DNA from: JAJYSO01 sp964451785
GTDB taxonomy: Bacteria; Bacteroidota; Bacteroidia; Flavobacteriales; Flavobacteriaceae
Direction of reading: 5' to 3'
Length of the DNA stretch: 44,321 bases
NCBI GenBank assembly: GCA_964451785.1
Contig: CAYVJG010000024.1
Coordinates: 1-44,321 of the forward strand
The notes below the pieces were generated by a model that saw nothing but the letters and a program-made list of their open reading frames with translations, was not told where the DNA came from and did not search any database. Position 1 is the first letter of the stretch. Each line of letters begins with the position of its first letter. Positions 7,722 to 16,106 of this stretch are shown here, in pieces. The translations under genes and the position numbers were made by a program.

Positions 7722-9077
7722 ATGGCACTATTCAACTGGTCAAAATCCGATAAAACAAGAGAGACAAAAGGCCCGGCCGAGCATCCGTATTACGGCGCTC
7801 GCGTTAGGGTAGTAGGGGAGACCATCACGGTTAACAACAACCACGGAGAGAAAAAGGCAATGCGGTTTGACGAAGTCAGTCGCATTTCGGTGGTGAGTTA
7901 TGCCGATAAAAATCCGGAAGCTGACTTTTGGCTGTATTTCTGGCCGTTCACCGGTGGCGGAAGTTTGAGTGTGCCTTCAAAAGCCGGTGGATTTTCGCAA
8001 TTGATCACCGCTTTGGAAAGCTTTCCCGGCTTTGATAAACAGAAATATTTGCAACTTATAAAAGGCGTGACCACGCAACACCGTCAGGTGTATAAGAGCG
8101 ATAAAGTACCGACAACGGCAGAATTGACCTCCGGTAATGCGCCGCAGGCTTTTGAAAAAATAGAAGAAGGTTTGTGGTTGGAAGATCGGCAAGAATTATT
8201 GCCCTGGGGCAGTTTTGCCGATTTGGAGCAGGTGAAAGGCGTGAAACGCACCAAAGAATTTCCACCGAACCCCAAATTCCGTCAATATGCCTATGCGCTT
8301 CGTGATATCACGGTTTTTAATGGTTTAAAATTGGAAACCTTGAATTGCCGCACACCAGGGTTTTCAAAACAAGTGGGTTTCAACAAACAATGGCCGACAA
8401 CCGATTTTTGGACGAGTATCGTATTGGGAAAATCGGGCAAGGAAACTTTTGATCGTCTGAGTGCGCACTTCACCAAACACTGGCAAAATCCAACTGAAGA
8501 TGGGGAAATTACCAAAACCTGGAAACAAGACCGCGTTTTAGTGCGACTCACCTGTTTTAAAAGCGAATCTTTTCGTGGTTACAACCGCGATTGCTCGCTG
8601 ACTATCACCATCACACCTGACCTTTCCGCCTTTTTTACCGGCGAATACCAGCAGCAATTGCAGTTGAGTTCAGCCATTCAATATAAAGTGCTTCCGGCCA
8701 GCTTTGGTATTGATGACGATTACACTAAAAACACCAATGTGTTTTATACGCCTAACTGTTTTGACGGGCTGCTAAAACCCGAAAACCAAGCCCTGATTTG
8801 GGTGGATGAGCAACAGCAAAAAATAGGATTTGCCAACGCCAAGTATTGTCGTATTCTTGATCTATCGGAAGTAAAACACCTTCATTTGACCGCTCATTAT
8901 TGGCGAGACAAATTAACCGGGTATTCTCTAGTTTATAACAACAAACGTAACCGAAATTGGCAAAGCTTGGTGGGTTTTTACCCAACTGAAGATTATAGTG
9001 TTGAAGATTTTTTGCAGCAATTGAAAACCTATACAGGTATCACCTGTACGCAAAGTGAGGATAGGCAGTATTATTGA
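7722..9077 (+). CDS. Cytosolic protein of unknown function, 451 residues
   Basis: I do not recognise this protein. It has no signal peptide or membrane segment. It begins MALFNWSKSDKTRETKGPAEH, has an aromatic-rich stretch (ADFWLYFWPFTGGG, about residues 66-79), and ends with VEDFLQQLKTYTGITCTQ and a Tyr-Tyr terminus. The last 41 bases before the final A of its stop codon (9036-9076) are repeated exactly at 15894-15934 on the other side of the SMC defence operon. It is thus the gene at whose 3' end the operon appears to have been inserted. Whether it has any part in defence is unknown. Confidence 0.7.
   Translation: MALFNWSKSDKTRETKGPAEHPYYGARVRVVGETITVNNNHGEKKAMRFDEVSRISVVSYADKNPEADFWLYFWPFTGGGSLSVPSKAGGFSQLITALESFPGFDKQKYLQLIKGVTTQHRQVYKSDKVPTTAELTSGNAPQAFEKIEEGLWLEDRQELLPWGSFADLEQVKGVKRTKEFPPNPKFRQYAYALRDITVFNGLKLETLNCRTPGFSKQVGFNKQWPTTDFWTSIVLGKSGKETFDRLSAHFTKHWQNPTEDGEITKTWKQDRVLVRLTCFKSESFRGYNRDCSLTITITPDLSAFFTGEYQQQLQLSSAIQYKVLPASFGIDDDYTKNTNVFYTPNCFDGLLKPENQALIWVDEQQQKIGFANAKYCRILDLSEVKHLHLTAHYWRDKLTGYSLVYNNKRNRNWQSLVGFYPTEDYSVEDFLQQLKTYTGITCTQSEDRQYY
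9036..9076 (+). repeat. 41-bp direct repeat, left copy
   Basis: This 41-base stretch, beginning GGTATCACCTGTACG and ending GGCAGTATTATTG, forms the 3' end of the 451-residue gene. It recurs without a mismatch at 15894-15934. The two copies bracket the SMC-like operon. Confidence 0.85.
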
Positions 9078-9248
9078 AAATTAAGATATTCTGACTATTT
9101 TCGACTAATTTCTTATAAAACGATTGGTTTTGTTGCTCGTTTAGACTTATTTTTGATTTTTCACTTCTAAATCGTTTGGGAAGAATGGCGGCGTGATTAT
9201 TTCGGCTGATAATGTTCTCAAACAAGGACGCGATTTTAGTATTTTTAA

Positions 9249-9256
9249 TAAATTTG
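9249..9256 (+). promoter_or_regulatory. Candidate -7 box of the SMC-like operon promoter
   Basis: TAAATTTG fits the Bacteroidota -7 consensus TAnnTTTG, and lies 53 bp upstream of the first start codon of the operon. The upstream box is weak (a TTTTAG stretch near 9230). The rest of the 232-bp gap 9078-9309 shows nothing I can assign. Confidence 0.35.
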
Positions 9257-9309
9257 AGACTATTAAGCTTAGAAGTTTGAATTTACCACATAGAAACACA
9301 TTCTCATAA

Positions 9310-9723
9310 ATGAACCACGCCTTTGCCAACATAAAAGAACTATTGACTGCCCTGAAACGGGAGGAACAGTTGCTTTCTGAAATGTTTGGAAAACGAAAAA
9401 CCATAGACTACAAATACAGTGATGCCGAAGAAATTGTAGATTATGACGACTCTCGACTCGATTTTTTGCTGAATTATGGTGTGATTCGAGAAAATGAAGG
9501 CAACCTGGAATTGGATGATGATTATCTGACGTTTTTCGAAAAGGTGTTAGCCGTTAATGAAAAAATTAACTTGGCCTATATTGACGAAAAAATTCAAGTG
9601 ATTAAGGAGAGTATCGAATATTATTTGAATGAAAATTCAGACCGTCGGAAATATGGTTACCTGAAAAAGCATCAAAAAAACTTTCCGAACCATTGGGTTG
9701 ACCACTTTGCGCAGTGTGATTGA
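9310..9723 (+). CDS. jetA-like: JetA/MksF-like kleisin subunit, N-terminal part (frameshifted)
   Basis: The 137 codons encode a Glu/Lys-rich protein with a probable winged-helix N-terminus (NIKELLTALKREEQLLSEMF ... SRLDFLLNYGVIRENEGNLELDDDYLTFFEKVL). The frame ends soon after an A7 run at 9674-9680. The next frame then continues smoothly as a helical protein, overlapping this one. Dropping one A gives ...LKKHQKTFRTIGLTTLRSVI..., a single 399-residue protein from 9310 to 10510. In position (first gene, before a small KITE-like gene and an SMC gene) and in type it fits the kleisin-like JetA/MksF/MukF subunit. The assignment rests on context and helical character, not on a diagnostic motif. Confidence 0.65.
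   Translation: MNHAFANIKELLTALKREEQLLSEMFGKRKTIDYKYSDAEEIVDYDDSRLDFLLNYGVIRENEGNLELDDDYLTFFEKVLAVNEKINLAYIDEKIQVIKESIEYYLNENSDRRKYGYLKKHQKNFPNHWVDHFAQCD
9674..9680 (+). other. Frameshift site in the kleisin-like gene (A7 run)
   Basis: Seven consecutive A residues mark the point at which the coding frame moves by +1 relative to the upstream part. Six As would restore a single frame. A -1 ribosomal slip would lead to the wrong frame, so classical -1 recoding does not explain it. Loss of function, a homopolymer sequencing error, or transcriptional slippage remain possible. Confidence 0.65.
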
Positions 9724-10510
9724 TTTGAGGCGAAATATTGAAAACACCTTTAAAAACGAACCTAATTACAAAAACAAAAAGCGCAAACTCGAACATTTAG
9801 ATGAAAAACGAACGTTGATTAGTGACCTTATTCAACAGACTTTGGCGTTGGTTAATGAGGAGGAGCGAACTTTTTTTAATCGCGCTTTAGATGAGGAATT
9901 GAGTCGGATTATTGTGGATTTAAAATTTCAACTCACCGAATGTTCTCACAATCTGATTGAGATTGAAAAACAAATTATTGACTACCTCAATCAAATCTCC
10001 AATCAAGGGGAGTTTATTAAAAAGCTGAGAAAAATAAAATACCTCCGTGACCGGTTGATTTTGGAAACTCAGACCGATATTTCTCGCGTTTTAAAACGCC
10101 AAAATGATGTCATTTTTAATAAACGCCAAGCGGAGCCCATAAAGCTTTCAATTGATTATTTGACTGATAATCCGCTAGCTTTTGAAACCATTAAAAATAT
10201 GGCTAAGAAGCGCAAAGTCAATAAGTTGCATAAGCCGGAATTGGCCACTAAAATTTCGACGGATTTTTTGGAGAATATGGTAGAGGAAGAAGTGATGATC
10301 GACCTCGAAAGTGTCAAAAATCAATTTTTAGCGACAAGTGATAATCTCTTTAACTTTTTACAACGCTATGATTTTCCTCGAGAAGTAAATTTTGAAGAAC
10401 GCGTGACTTTGTTTTGTCAACTGATATCGCTATTTGATAAAGAATTACGCATAGAAGATGAAACGATTACCGTTGGTGACATAGAGTGTGCCTTGGTTTA
10501 TGCCAAATGA
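9698..10510 (+). CDS. jetA-like: JetA/MksF-like kleisin subunit, C-terminal part (frameshifted)
   Basis: This 270-codon frame opens with TTG, which is unlikely to be the true start; it is most simply the continuation of the gene at 9310. It encodes almost wholly alpha-helical sequence (IENTFKNEPNYKNKKRKLEH, YLNQISNQGEFIKKLRKIKYL), then a probable C-terminal winged-helix region near YDFPREVNFEERVTLFCQLISLF. Middle helices plus a terminal winged helix match the plan of bacterial kleisins of the MukF/MksF/JetA group, whose C-terminus binds the cap side of the SMC head. The KITE-like gene begins 57 bp after its stop. Confidence 0.65.
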   Translation: MTTLRSVIDLRRNIENTFKNEPNYKNKKRKLEHLDEKRTLISDLIQQTLALVNEEERTFFNRALDEELSRIIVDLKFQLTECSHNLIEIEKQIIDYLNQISNQGEFIKKLRKIKYLRDRLILETQTDISRVLKRQNDVIFNKRQAEPIKLSIDYLTDNPLAFETIKNMAKKRKVNKLHKPELATKISTDFLENMVEEEVMIDLESVKNQFLATSDNLFNFLQRYDFPREVNFEERVTLFCQLISLFDKELRIEDETITVGDIECALVYAK

Positions 10511-10567
10511 TATGTTTGTGTCTATTCTGCTGCCAAAAGGAAAGCGGAACTTATTTAAATTTAAACA

Positions 10568-11140
10568 ATGCTAACAAAATATACAGCTGAAATATTTGAC
10601 CTTCTACGCCGCGGACAATTTATTTGTTCCAACAGCCCTAGTAATCACATTCAGATGCTTTATCGCATTTTGGATGACCCGGATGTGTTTAACGATTTAT
10701 CTGATTATTTCTCGAAAATCAATTACCAATTGGAGCAGGGAAACGAATTTTTTTATTTCAGTAAATTGGAATCTAATGCCAGTTTAGAGCGCAAATTGAA
10801 CAAAGCCTTTGAATGGATAGATATTTTAGATTTTTTCAAGACCTATCATTCTGCCTTTGATGTCGGTTTTCGCTTTACACCGGCCGAAATTACCGGTCAA
10901 TTAAAAAATAATGCCGATTTAAAAAGTAAGCTAGAAAGCTTGAAGCATACGCATTTACAGAAACGCAATTACGCAGAAAACATCAAGAAGCTCGTCGAAA
11001 AATTAGAGAAAGAAAATTTTGTAGCCTTAGAAGATGAGCTTTCTGAAACTTATAAAGTATTGACTGCTTTTCATTATTTAAAAGACTTGGTCAATAGTAT
11101 CAACATCACTGAAGACGTCGATTATGAAACACCTGAATAA
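10568..11140 (+). CDS. jetB-like: JetB/MksE-like (KITE) subunit
   Basis: A 190-residue acidic, helical protein placed between the kleisin-like gene and the SMC gene, exactly where jetB, mksE or mukE sits. The N-terminal half (YTAEIFDLLRRGQFICSNSP...YRILDDPDVFNDLSDYFSKINYQLEQGNEFFYFSK) looks like a winged helix with a beta wing, as in KITE proteins. The C-terminal half is helical. KITE subunits dimerise and bridge the kleisin. Its last 17 bases overlap the start of the SMC gene, pointing to translational coupling. Family assignment is by context and length; sequence similarity to known JetB proteins must be low. Confidence 0.65.
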   Translation: MLTKYTAEIFDLLRRGQFICSNSPSNHIQMLYRILDDPDVFNDLSDYFSKINYQLEQGNEFFYFSKLESNASLERKLNKAFEWIDILDFFKTYHSAFDVGFRFTPAEITGQLKNNADLKSKLESLKHTHLQKRNYAENIKKLVEKLEKENFVALEDELSETYKVLTAFHYLKDLVNSINITEDVDYETPE

Positions 11141-14100
11141 GATTATTTTTATAAACAGCGCGTCTGTAAATTATGCAGAGATAGAATTGAATGGCAACGT
11201 GCACCTCATCGGGACCCAAGGCGTGGGGAAAAGTACGCTTTTGAGAACGATTTTATTTTTTTACAATGCCGATAAAAACAAACTCGGTATTCCGCGTGAG
11301 AAGAAGCGCTTTGATGAGTATTACTTTGCCTATCAAAATTCCTATATCATTTATGAGGTCTTCATTAATAAAATTCCGCATTGCGTTTTAGCTTATAAAG
11401 TCAATGGAAAAGTCGCTTTTCGATTTCTGGATTCTGCTTATAAACAGGAATTTTTTATTGATGAAAACGGGTTTGCGCGAGAAAATTGGGGGCAAATCAG
11501 ATCTGCTCTGGGTAAAACGGTTCATTATTCCCCAGTAATTTCTAATTATCAGGATTTTCGAAAAATCATTTATGGCGATAATAAAGGCCTAAAACCTCAA
11601 TATCGGCAATATGCTATTCTTAAAAGCAAGCAATACCAGAATATTCCACGCACCATTCAAAATGTGTTTCTCAATGCTAATTTAGAAGCTAAATTTATCA
11701 AGGAAACCATTATTAATTCCTTGAGTGAAAAGCAATTTAGTATTGATCTGGAAAACTATGCTAAAAATCACCTGCGCGACTTTGAAACCCAAATCAATGA
11801 GATTGAATTGTGGTTTACTAGAAATAAAAAGGGCAAAATTCCCGTCCGTGAAGAGGCCAATAAAATCATTACGCAATACCGTTCTTATAATTTTTTAGAA
11901 CATAACCAAGAGGATAAAGCTAGAGATTTGGCTACGCGAATGCAGTTGGTCGAAAGAGAAAAACCAGACGTAATTTCTGATTTAAATCGCGAAAATAATC
12001 AGCTTGCAACGATGGAAAAAGAGAGCGATCAGCTTAAAAAACGCCATCAAAAACAGGAACAAAAACTCATTTCGGACATTGATCATCTCAAAAAAGAATT
12101 GCGTAAAGCAAAAGCAAAAGCAAAGCAAGAAGACTATGCGGCAAAGGAGATAGAAAGCATCTTAAAAAAAGTAGCTCATAAAGGTGATTGGCTTCAACAG
12201 CAAAACACGCTTCAGGAGGAGAAGATGATTTTAACTGCTCAATTTAGTGATATCAATCAAAAATATGAGGCCTTAATCAAAGAAGAAAAGAGTCGTTATC
12301 AAGAATTTAAAAACAGTCAAATTGCAGAAATCAACGCTTTAAATCATCAGTTTGGGACAGAAAAGGGGGATGTCGATAAATCTTATCGAAAAATAATCGA
12401 TCAAATAAAAGCCGATAATTCGGAGAAACAGGCCCAAGCACAATCTCGCATAGAGGCTGTGGTGCAACAAGAGCATGAAATAGCCAACAAACAGGCCGAA
12501 CTCAAGCATTGGCAAGCGTATTCAACAGAAATTGACGCCTGTAAACAAAAGACGCAAACGCTTTCAGCTGCTATTTTAGCGGCAAAGAATACCATAGAAA
12601 AAAACAAAGACAAATCGGCATCAGTCCGCAAAGAGTGGGAGCTTGAAGAAAAAGAATTAACGCATTCTTTCACTAGAGAGACAGAAAAAATAAAGAACAA
12701 AAAAGAGTCAGTTTTACAAAAAACAGATCAGATTCAATGCAAACTTAAACAAAGTGAATCTTCTTTTTATGGCTGGTTAAACCGCAATAATCCGGGTTGG
12801 GAAACTACTATCGGAAAAGTAATCGACGATAATCAGGTACTTTTTAATACGCAACTAAATCCTGAATGGGCGAAAGAGGACGATCAGACGCTCTACGGGA
12901 TTAAATTGAATTTAGAGAACCTGGAAACCCGCGTTAAAAGCATTGCGGAATATCACGAAGAAGAAGAGCAGTATAAAGCAGCCCTTGCAGCATTAGAACA
13001 GAAAATACTTCAGCTTGAAAATCAAGAAACAACTGAGAAGAAAAAGCTAAAAAGGAAATTCAGAACGCAACTCAGTCAATACAAAAACACCATTGCTGAA
13101 AATGAATATCGACAAAAACAAGGAGAGGACGGTCTCAAAAAAAATGAAATCGAGCTGGAAGAATGGCGTGTAAAAGCCAAAGATGAAAAGCGCAATCGCT
13201 TGATTAAGTTGGAAGAAGAACTTAATGAATTAGCTATTCAAAAAACGACAGCCACAGATGAGTTACATCGTATTGAAAAGCATATTCAGCGAAAAATAAG
13301 CTTGAAAGAGACCGAAAAGAAGAAGCGAGTCTTAAAATTAAAAGAAGCCAAAAACGCTGCGATTGCTGCGATAGAAATAAAACTTGCTCAACAGCAAAAA
13401 GAAGCCAAAGAAAAAACAGAAGAGTTAAAGCGACGACAACACAATAAACTAAAGGACAAAGGAGCTGACACAAAACGACTCAATGAAATTAGCACTGCGT
13501 TGGAAAAAATAGCACAGGCCTTACAATTTATTGAAGCGAATGCGGCTTTGGTGATTGAATACAAAAAGGATAAACGCGAATTTTTTGACCAGGTGCCGCA
13601 ATGGAAAGCGGAACAAAAAAGCTTGGAAGAAAAGCAAACTTTGTTAGTTGAAAGGCAGCAGAAGGAAAGCGATAAAATGACTCAAAAGACAAATGCACAA
13701 CAAAGCTTAGTGCGTGACTTGTCCGATAAATTGAAGGTGTTGAAAAGTGAGGAGTTAGCCTTTGAGGCCTTCAAGAAATCCGAAGCCTATCAAGCGGTTC
13801 AAAACGCCTTTGAACCGAAAAAAGAGCTAACCATTTCTTCATCTTCCATTGCCATTATTAGCGCCTTGAATGAGGTTTATTATAAGAGTATAAACACACT
13901 TAGAAACTTGGTGCAAAAAACTAACGCTTTTGTAGATCATTTTGGCGAGCATAACATTTTTGAGTTTAAGACCAAATTAAATACTGATGAGGAATATTTG
14001 GATTTTGCCACTGATTTGAAAGAATTTATTGAAGAAGATAAAATTGAAGAATATGAAAAACGGGTCAATGAACGTTTTTCGGATATTGTTAGATTGATTG

Positions 14101-14828
14101 GTAAGGAAACCGGAGAGCTTACTTCTAAGGAAGCTGAAATCGAAAAAGTAATTCGAAAAATCAACAAAGATTTTGCGGAGAAGAATTTTGTGGAAGCGAT
14201 TAAAGAAATGGAAATACGCTTGCAAAAAAGCTCCAATCCGGTGGTACGCATTCTTTCTCGAATTGAGCAGTTTAATAAAGAAAACAGCCTTTCGTTGGGG
14301 CGAGCCAATTTATTTATTACCGACGACAATAACGCTGTAAATAAAGAAGCCGTGCGTTTGCTAAAACAACTAATCAAAGAATTGGAACGTTATAAAAAAA
14401 CAACCCTCAGTCTCTCAGAATCTTTTGATTTGGAATTTAGAATCGTCGAAAATGACAACGATTCCGGTTGGGTAGAAAAATTAGCCCACGTAGGAAGTGA
14501 AGGTACCGATGTTTTAGTGAAAGCGATGGTCAACATCTTGTTGCTGAACGTATTCAAAAATAACGCGACTAAAAACCAAGACGATTTTAAAGTGCATTGT
14601 GTGATGGATGAAATTGGTCGCCTGCACCCAACTAATGTGAAAGGTATTTTACGCTTTGCCAACGAGCGAAATATCTATTTGATCAACGGCTCCCCGACAA
14701 GTCAAAATGCTACCGATTACAAATACACTTACAAACTGGCCAAACAACAATTACCCGTCGATGCTAAGAAATACATCACCAAAGTGAATCGGTTGGTGAA
14801 AGTGAACCACCGAGCATCTGTCTTATGA
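11124..14828 (+). CDS. jetC-like: SMC-like ATPase, JetC/MksB type
   Basis: A 1234-residue SMC-type ATPase. The Walker A motif GTQGVGKST lies at residues 30-38. Residues from about 250 to 950 form long Lys/Glu/Gln-rich coiled coils broken near 535-610 by a globular, Trp-containing stretch (FYGWLNRNNPGWETTIGKVI), the likely hinge. The C-terminal head carries the ABC signature-like VGSEGTD (1123-1129) and a Walker B VHCVMDEIGRLH with Asp1162-Glu1163. Head-coiled coil-hinge architecture with a kleisin, a KITE and a Toprim gene is that of Wadjet (JetABCD) and MksBEFG, which extrude DNA loops and cleave small circular plasmids. The gene overlaps its neighbours by 17 bp upstream and 4 bp downstream. 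Confidence 0.88.
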   Translation: MKHLNKIIFINSASVNYAEIELNGNVHLIGTQGVGKSTLLRTILFFYNADKNKLGIPREKKRFDEYYFAYQNSYIIYEVFINKIPHCVLAYKVNGKVAFRFLDSAYKQEFFIDENGFARENWGQIRSALGKTVHYSPVISNYQDFRKIIYGDNKGLKPQYRQYAILKSKQYQNIPRTIQNVFLNANLEAKFIKETIINSLSEKQFSIDLENYAKNHLRDFETQINEIELWFTRNKKGKIPVREEANKIITQYRSYNFLEHNQEDKARDLATRMQLVEREKPDVISDLNRENNQLATMEKESDQLKKRHQKQEQKLISDIDHLKKELRKAKAKAKQEDYAAKEIESILKKVAHKGDWLQQQNTLQEEKMILTAQFSDINQKYEALIKEEKSRYQEFKNSQIAEINALNHQFGTEKGDVDKSYRKIIDQIKADNSEKQAQAQSRIEAVVQQEHEIANKQAELKHWQAYSTEIDACKQKTQTLSAAILAAKNTIEKNKDKSASVRKEWELEEKELTHSFTRETEKIKNKKESVLQKTDQIQCKLKQSESSFYGWLNRNNPGWETTIGKVIDDNQVLFNTQLNPEWAKEDDQTLYGIKLNLENLETRVKSIAEYHEEEEQYKAALAALEQKILQLENQETTEKKKLKRKFRTQLSQYKNTIAENEYRQKQGEDGLKKNEIELEEWRVKAKDEKRNRLIKLEEELNELAIQKTTATDELHRIEKHIQRKISLKETEKKKRVLKLKEAKNAAIAAIEIKLAQQQKEAKEKTEELKRRQHNKLKDKGADTKRLNEISTALEKIAQALQFIEANAALVIEYKKDKREFFDQVPQWKAEQKSLEEKQTLLVERQQKESDKMTQKTNAQQSLVRDLSDKLKVLKSEELAFEAFKKSEAYQAVQNAFEPKKELTISSSSIAIISALNEVYYKSINTLRNLVQKTNAFVDHFGEHNIFEFKTKLNTDEEYLDFATDLKEFIEEDKIEEYEKRVNERFSDIVRLIGKETGELTSKEAEIEKVIRKINKDFAEKNFVEAIKEMEIRLQKSSNPVVRILSRIEQFNKENSLSLGRANLFITDDNNAVNKEAVRLLKQLIKELERYKKTTLSLSESFDLEFRIVENDNDSGWVEKLAHVGSEGTDVLVKAMVNILLLNVFKNNATKNQDDFKVHCVMDEIGRLHPTNVKGILRFANERNIYLINGSPTSQNATDYKYTYKLAKQQLPVDAKKYITKVNRLVKVNHRASVL

Positions 14829-15676
14829 AACTCACTCTAAAAATAGGAAAAGCGCTACTTCGATTGATGCACGGAGAAAGCTTGCCGGCCAGTTCGGCTA
14901 AGGGAGTATTAATAGATCAACTCGTAGCAGAAAATATCGTTATAAGAAGTGGTAAACACCACAAAACTTTGTCCTTGCCCGATGCAGAAGCGCTGGAGAC
15001 TTATTTGCATAATCAATTGCAAATTCAAAATCTCTCAGACTATGTCTTTGCACTTGGCAACGAGAAAACCAGTCGTGCTGAATTCGCTAAAATAAGCACA
15101 GATTCCAAAGATTCTAAAGAGCGGGTTTTTAAAGGGTTTTTAGTCAATTCTTATCAATCTATTTTAGCCGAACTAAACGGAGAGGAATTCATTGTTAATC
15201 CGATATCGGGAAGTTTTAGTTTTATCTACGATTGGGAAAGCTTTAAAATTCCAAGGGACGTCACTGTTGTCGGTGTCGAGAATGCGGAGAATTTCCGATG
15301 GATTCAGCAACAAAAATATTTGTTTGATCATCTGAAACCGCTATTTATTTCGCGTTACCCACAAAGTCAAAGCAAAGATTTTATCCGTTGGATGCAAACC
15401 ATACCAAATCCTTACCTCCATTACGGCGATTTTGATTTAGCCGGAATCAATATTTATTGCAATGAGTATAAAAAGCATTTAGGCAATCGAGCCACTTTTT
15501 TTATGCCACCACAGATTGAAACAGATTTAAAGAAATGGGGAAATAGGGAGCGCTATGTCAAACAAAAACAAAAATTTAAACGAGGAGAAATAGACGAACC
15601 ACAGTTACTGCAACTGATTGATTTAATCAAAAGTGAACGTAAAGGATTGGATCAAGAAGTGTATATTAAACAATAA
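14825..15676 (+). CDS. jetD-like: Toprim-domain nuclease subunit, JetD/MksG type
   Basis: A 283-residue protein with a Toprim-like catalytic signature: Glu152 in VVGVENAENF and Asp202-x-Asp204 in HYGDFDLAGINIY. This Glu...DxD arrangement is that of topoisomerase VI-like and JetD (DUF2220) nucleases, which cut plasmid DNA in Wadjet. The first 140 residues contain a probable winged helix (PASSAKGVLIDQLVAENIVI) and are shorter than in typical JetD proteins of about 380-400 residues, so the arm domain is reduced. The start overlaps the SMC gene stop (ATGA). It is the last gene of the operon. The nuclease role is inferred from the motif and context. Confidence 0.8.
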   Translation: MKLTLKIGKALLRLMHGESLPASSAKGVLIDQLVAENIVIRSGKHHKTLSLPDAEALETYLHNQLQIQNLSDYVFALGNEKTSRAEFAKISTDSKDSKERVFKGFLVNSYQSILAELNGEEFIVNPISGSFSFIYDWESFKIPRDVTVVGVENAENFRWIQQQKYLFDHLKPLFISRYPQSQSKDFIRWMQTIPNPYLHYGDFDLAGINIYCNEYKKHLGNRATFFMPPQIETDLKKWGNRERYVKQKQKFKRGEIDEPQLLQLIDLIKSERKGLDQEVYIKQ

Positions 15677-15761
15677 GTATTTGCTAAGAATCTACGTAAA
15701 AGAAGCATTAATTTTCTGTCTGAATAGGTGTTGAAATGCTTACTAAAAACCTACATCTAAG

Positions 15762-15898
15762 TTATACCAATTCCAAGTTAAACATGGTCCAATTCCATTT
15801 AAGATCTAAAATCCATTGGTATAATACCGAGACTTGATTTTTAATACGTCCATTGAGGCCTTGGCTGAAAATGGACTATATAAAAATGGATTCGGTAT
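15762..15898 (+). repeat. MITE-like intergenic element, copy C
   Basis: It begins TTATACCAATTCC, holds the internal palindrome GGTATAATACC, and ends in GGACTATATAAAAATGG and TTCGGTAT. Start, internal palindrome and end match the copies at 573, 38491 and 42930. Its last five bases (GGTAT) are also the first five of the right copy of the 41-bp direct repeat. It fills much of the 430-bp gap between the Toprim gene and the gene at 16107. Confidence 0.6.
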
Positions 15899-15934
15899 CA
15901 CCTGTACGCAAAGTGAGGATAGGCAGTATTATTG
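15894..15934 (+). repeat. 41-bp direct repeat, right copy
   Basis: Exact copy of 9036-9076, the 3' end of the 451-residue gene. Here the same reading frame does not stop after Tyr-Tyr: it continues as WKYLQSFISTF and ends at 15990-15992. No start codon or gene body precedes it, only the MITE-like element, so this is a gene-end fragment. The remaining sequence 15935-16106 shows nothing else I can assign. Confidence 0.85.
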
Positions 15935-16106
15935 GAAATATTTACAGAGCTTCATATCAACATTTAAACGTTTAAAAAGCTATGCTTTGTGAATTGTAGT
16001 CGTTTTGTAGTCAATTTACTGCTGTATTGTAGAACGTAAGTAGTCAATTAAGATATTGGCCTTTGGGTGAATGATTAGAATTTTGTAGTAGGCCGTAAAA
16101 TAAGGA

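Noticed and set aside
9674..9680. Programmed -1 ribosomal frameshift at the A7 run
   Set aside because: The downstream coding frame is reached by +1 (or -2), not by -1 slippage.
13937..14377. Long minus-strand open frames inside the SMC gene
   Set aside because: They mirror the Lys/Glu-rich coding sequence in the opposite strand and have Ser/Leu-rich nonsense composition.
11124..14828. SMC gene as Rad50/SbcC
   Set aside because: There is no SbcD/Mre11-like nuclease next to it and no CxxC zinc hook seen at the middle of the coiled coil; the neighbours fit kleisin/KITE/Toprim.
15826..15992. Open frame through the right 41-bp repeat (…TCTQSEDRQYYWKYLQSF…)
   Set aside because: Its upstream part is the MITE-like element and there is no suitable start codon. 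It is a gene-end fragment, not a gene.
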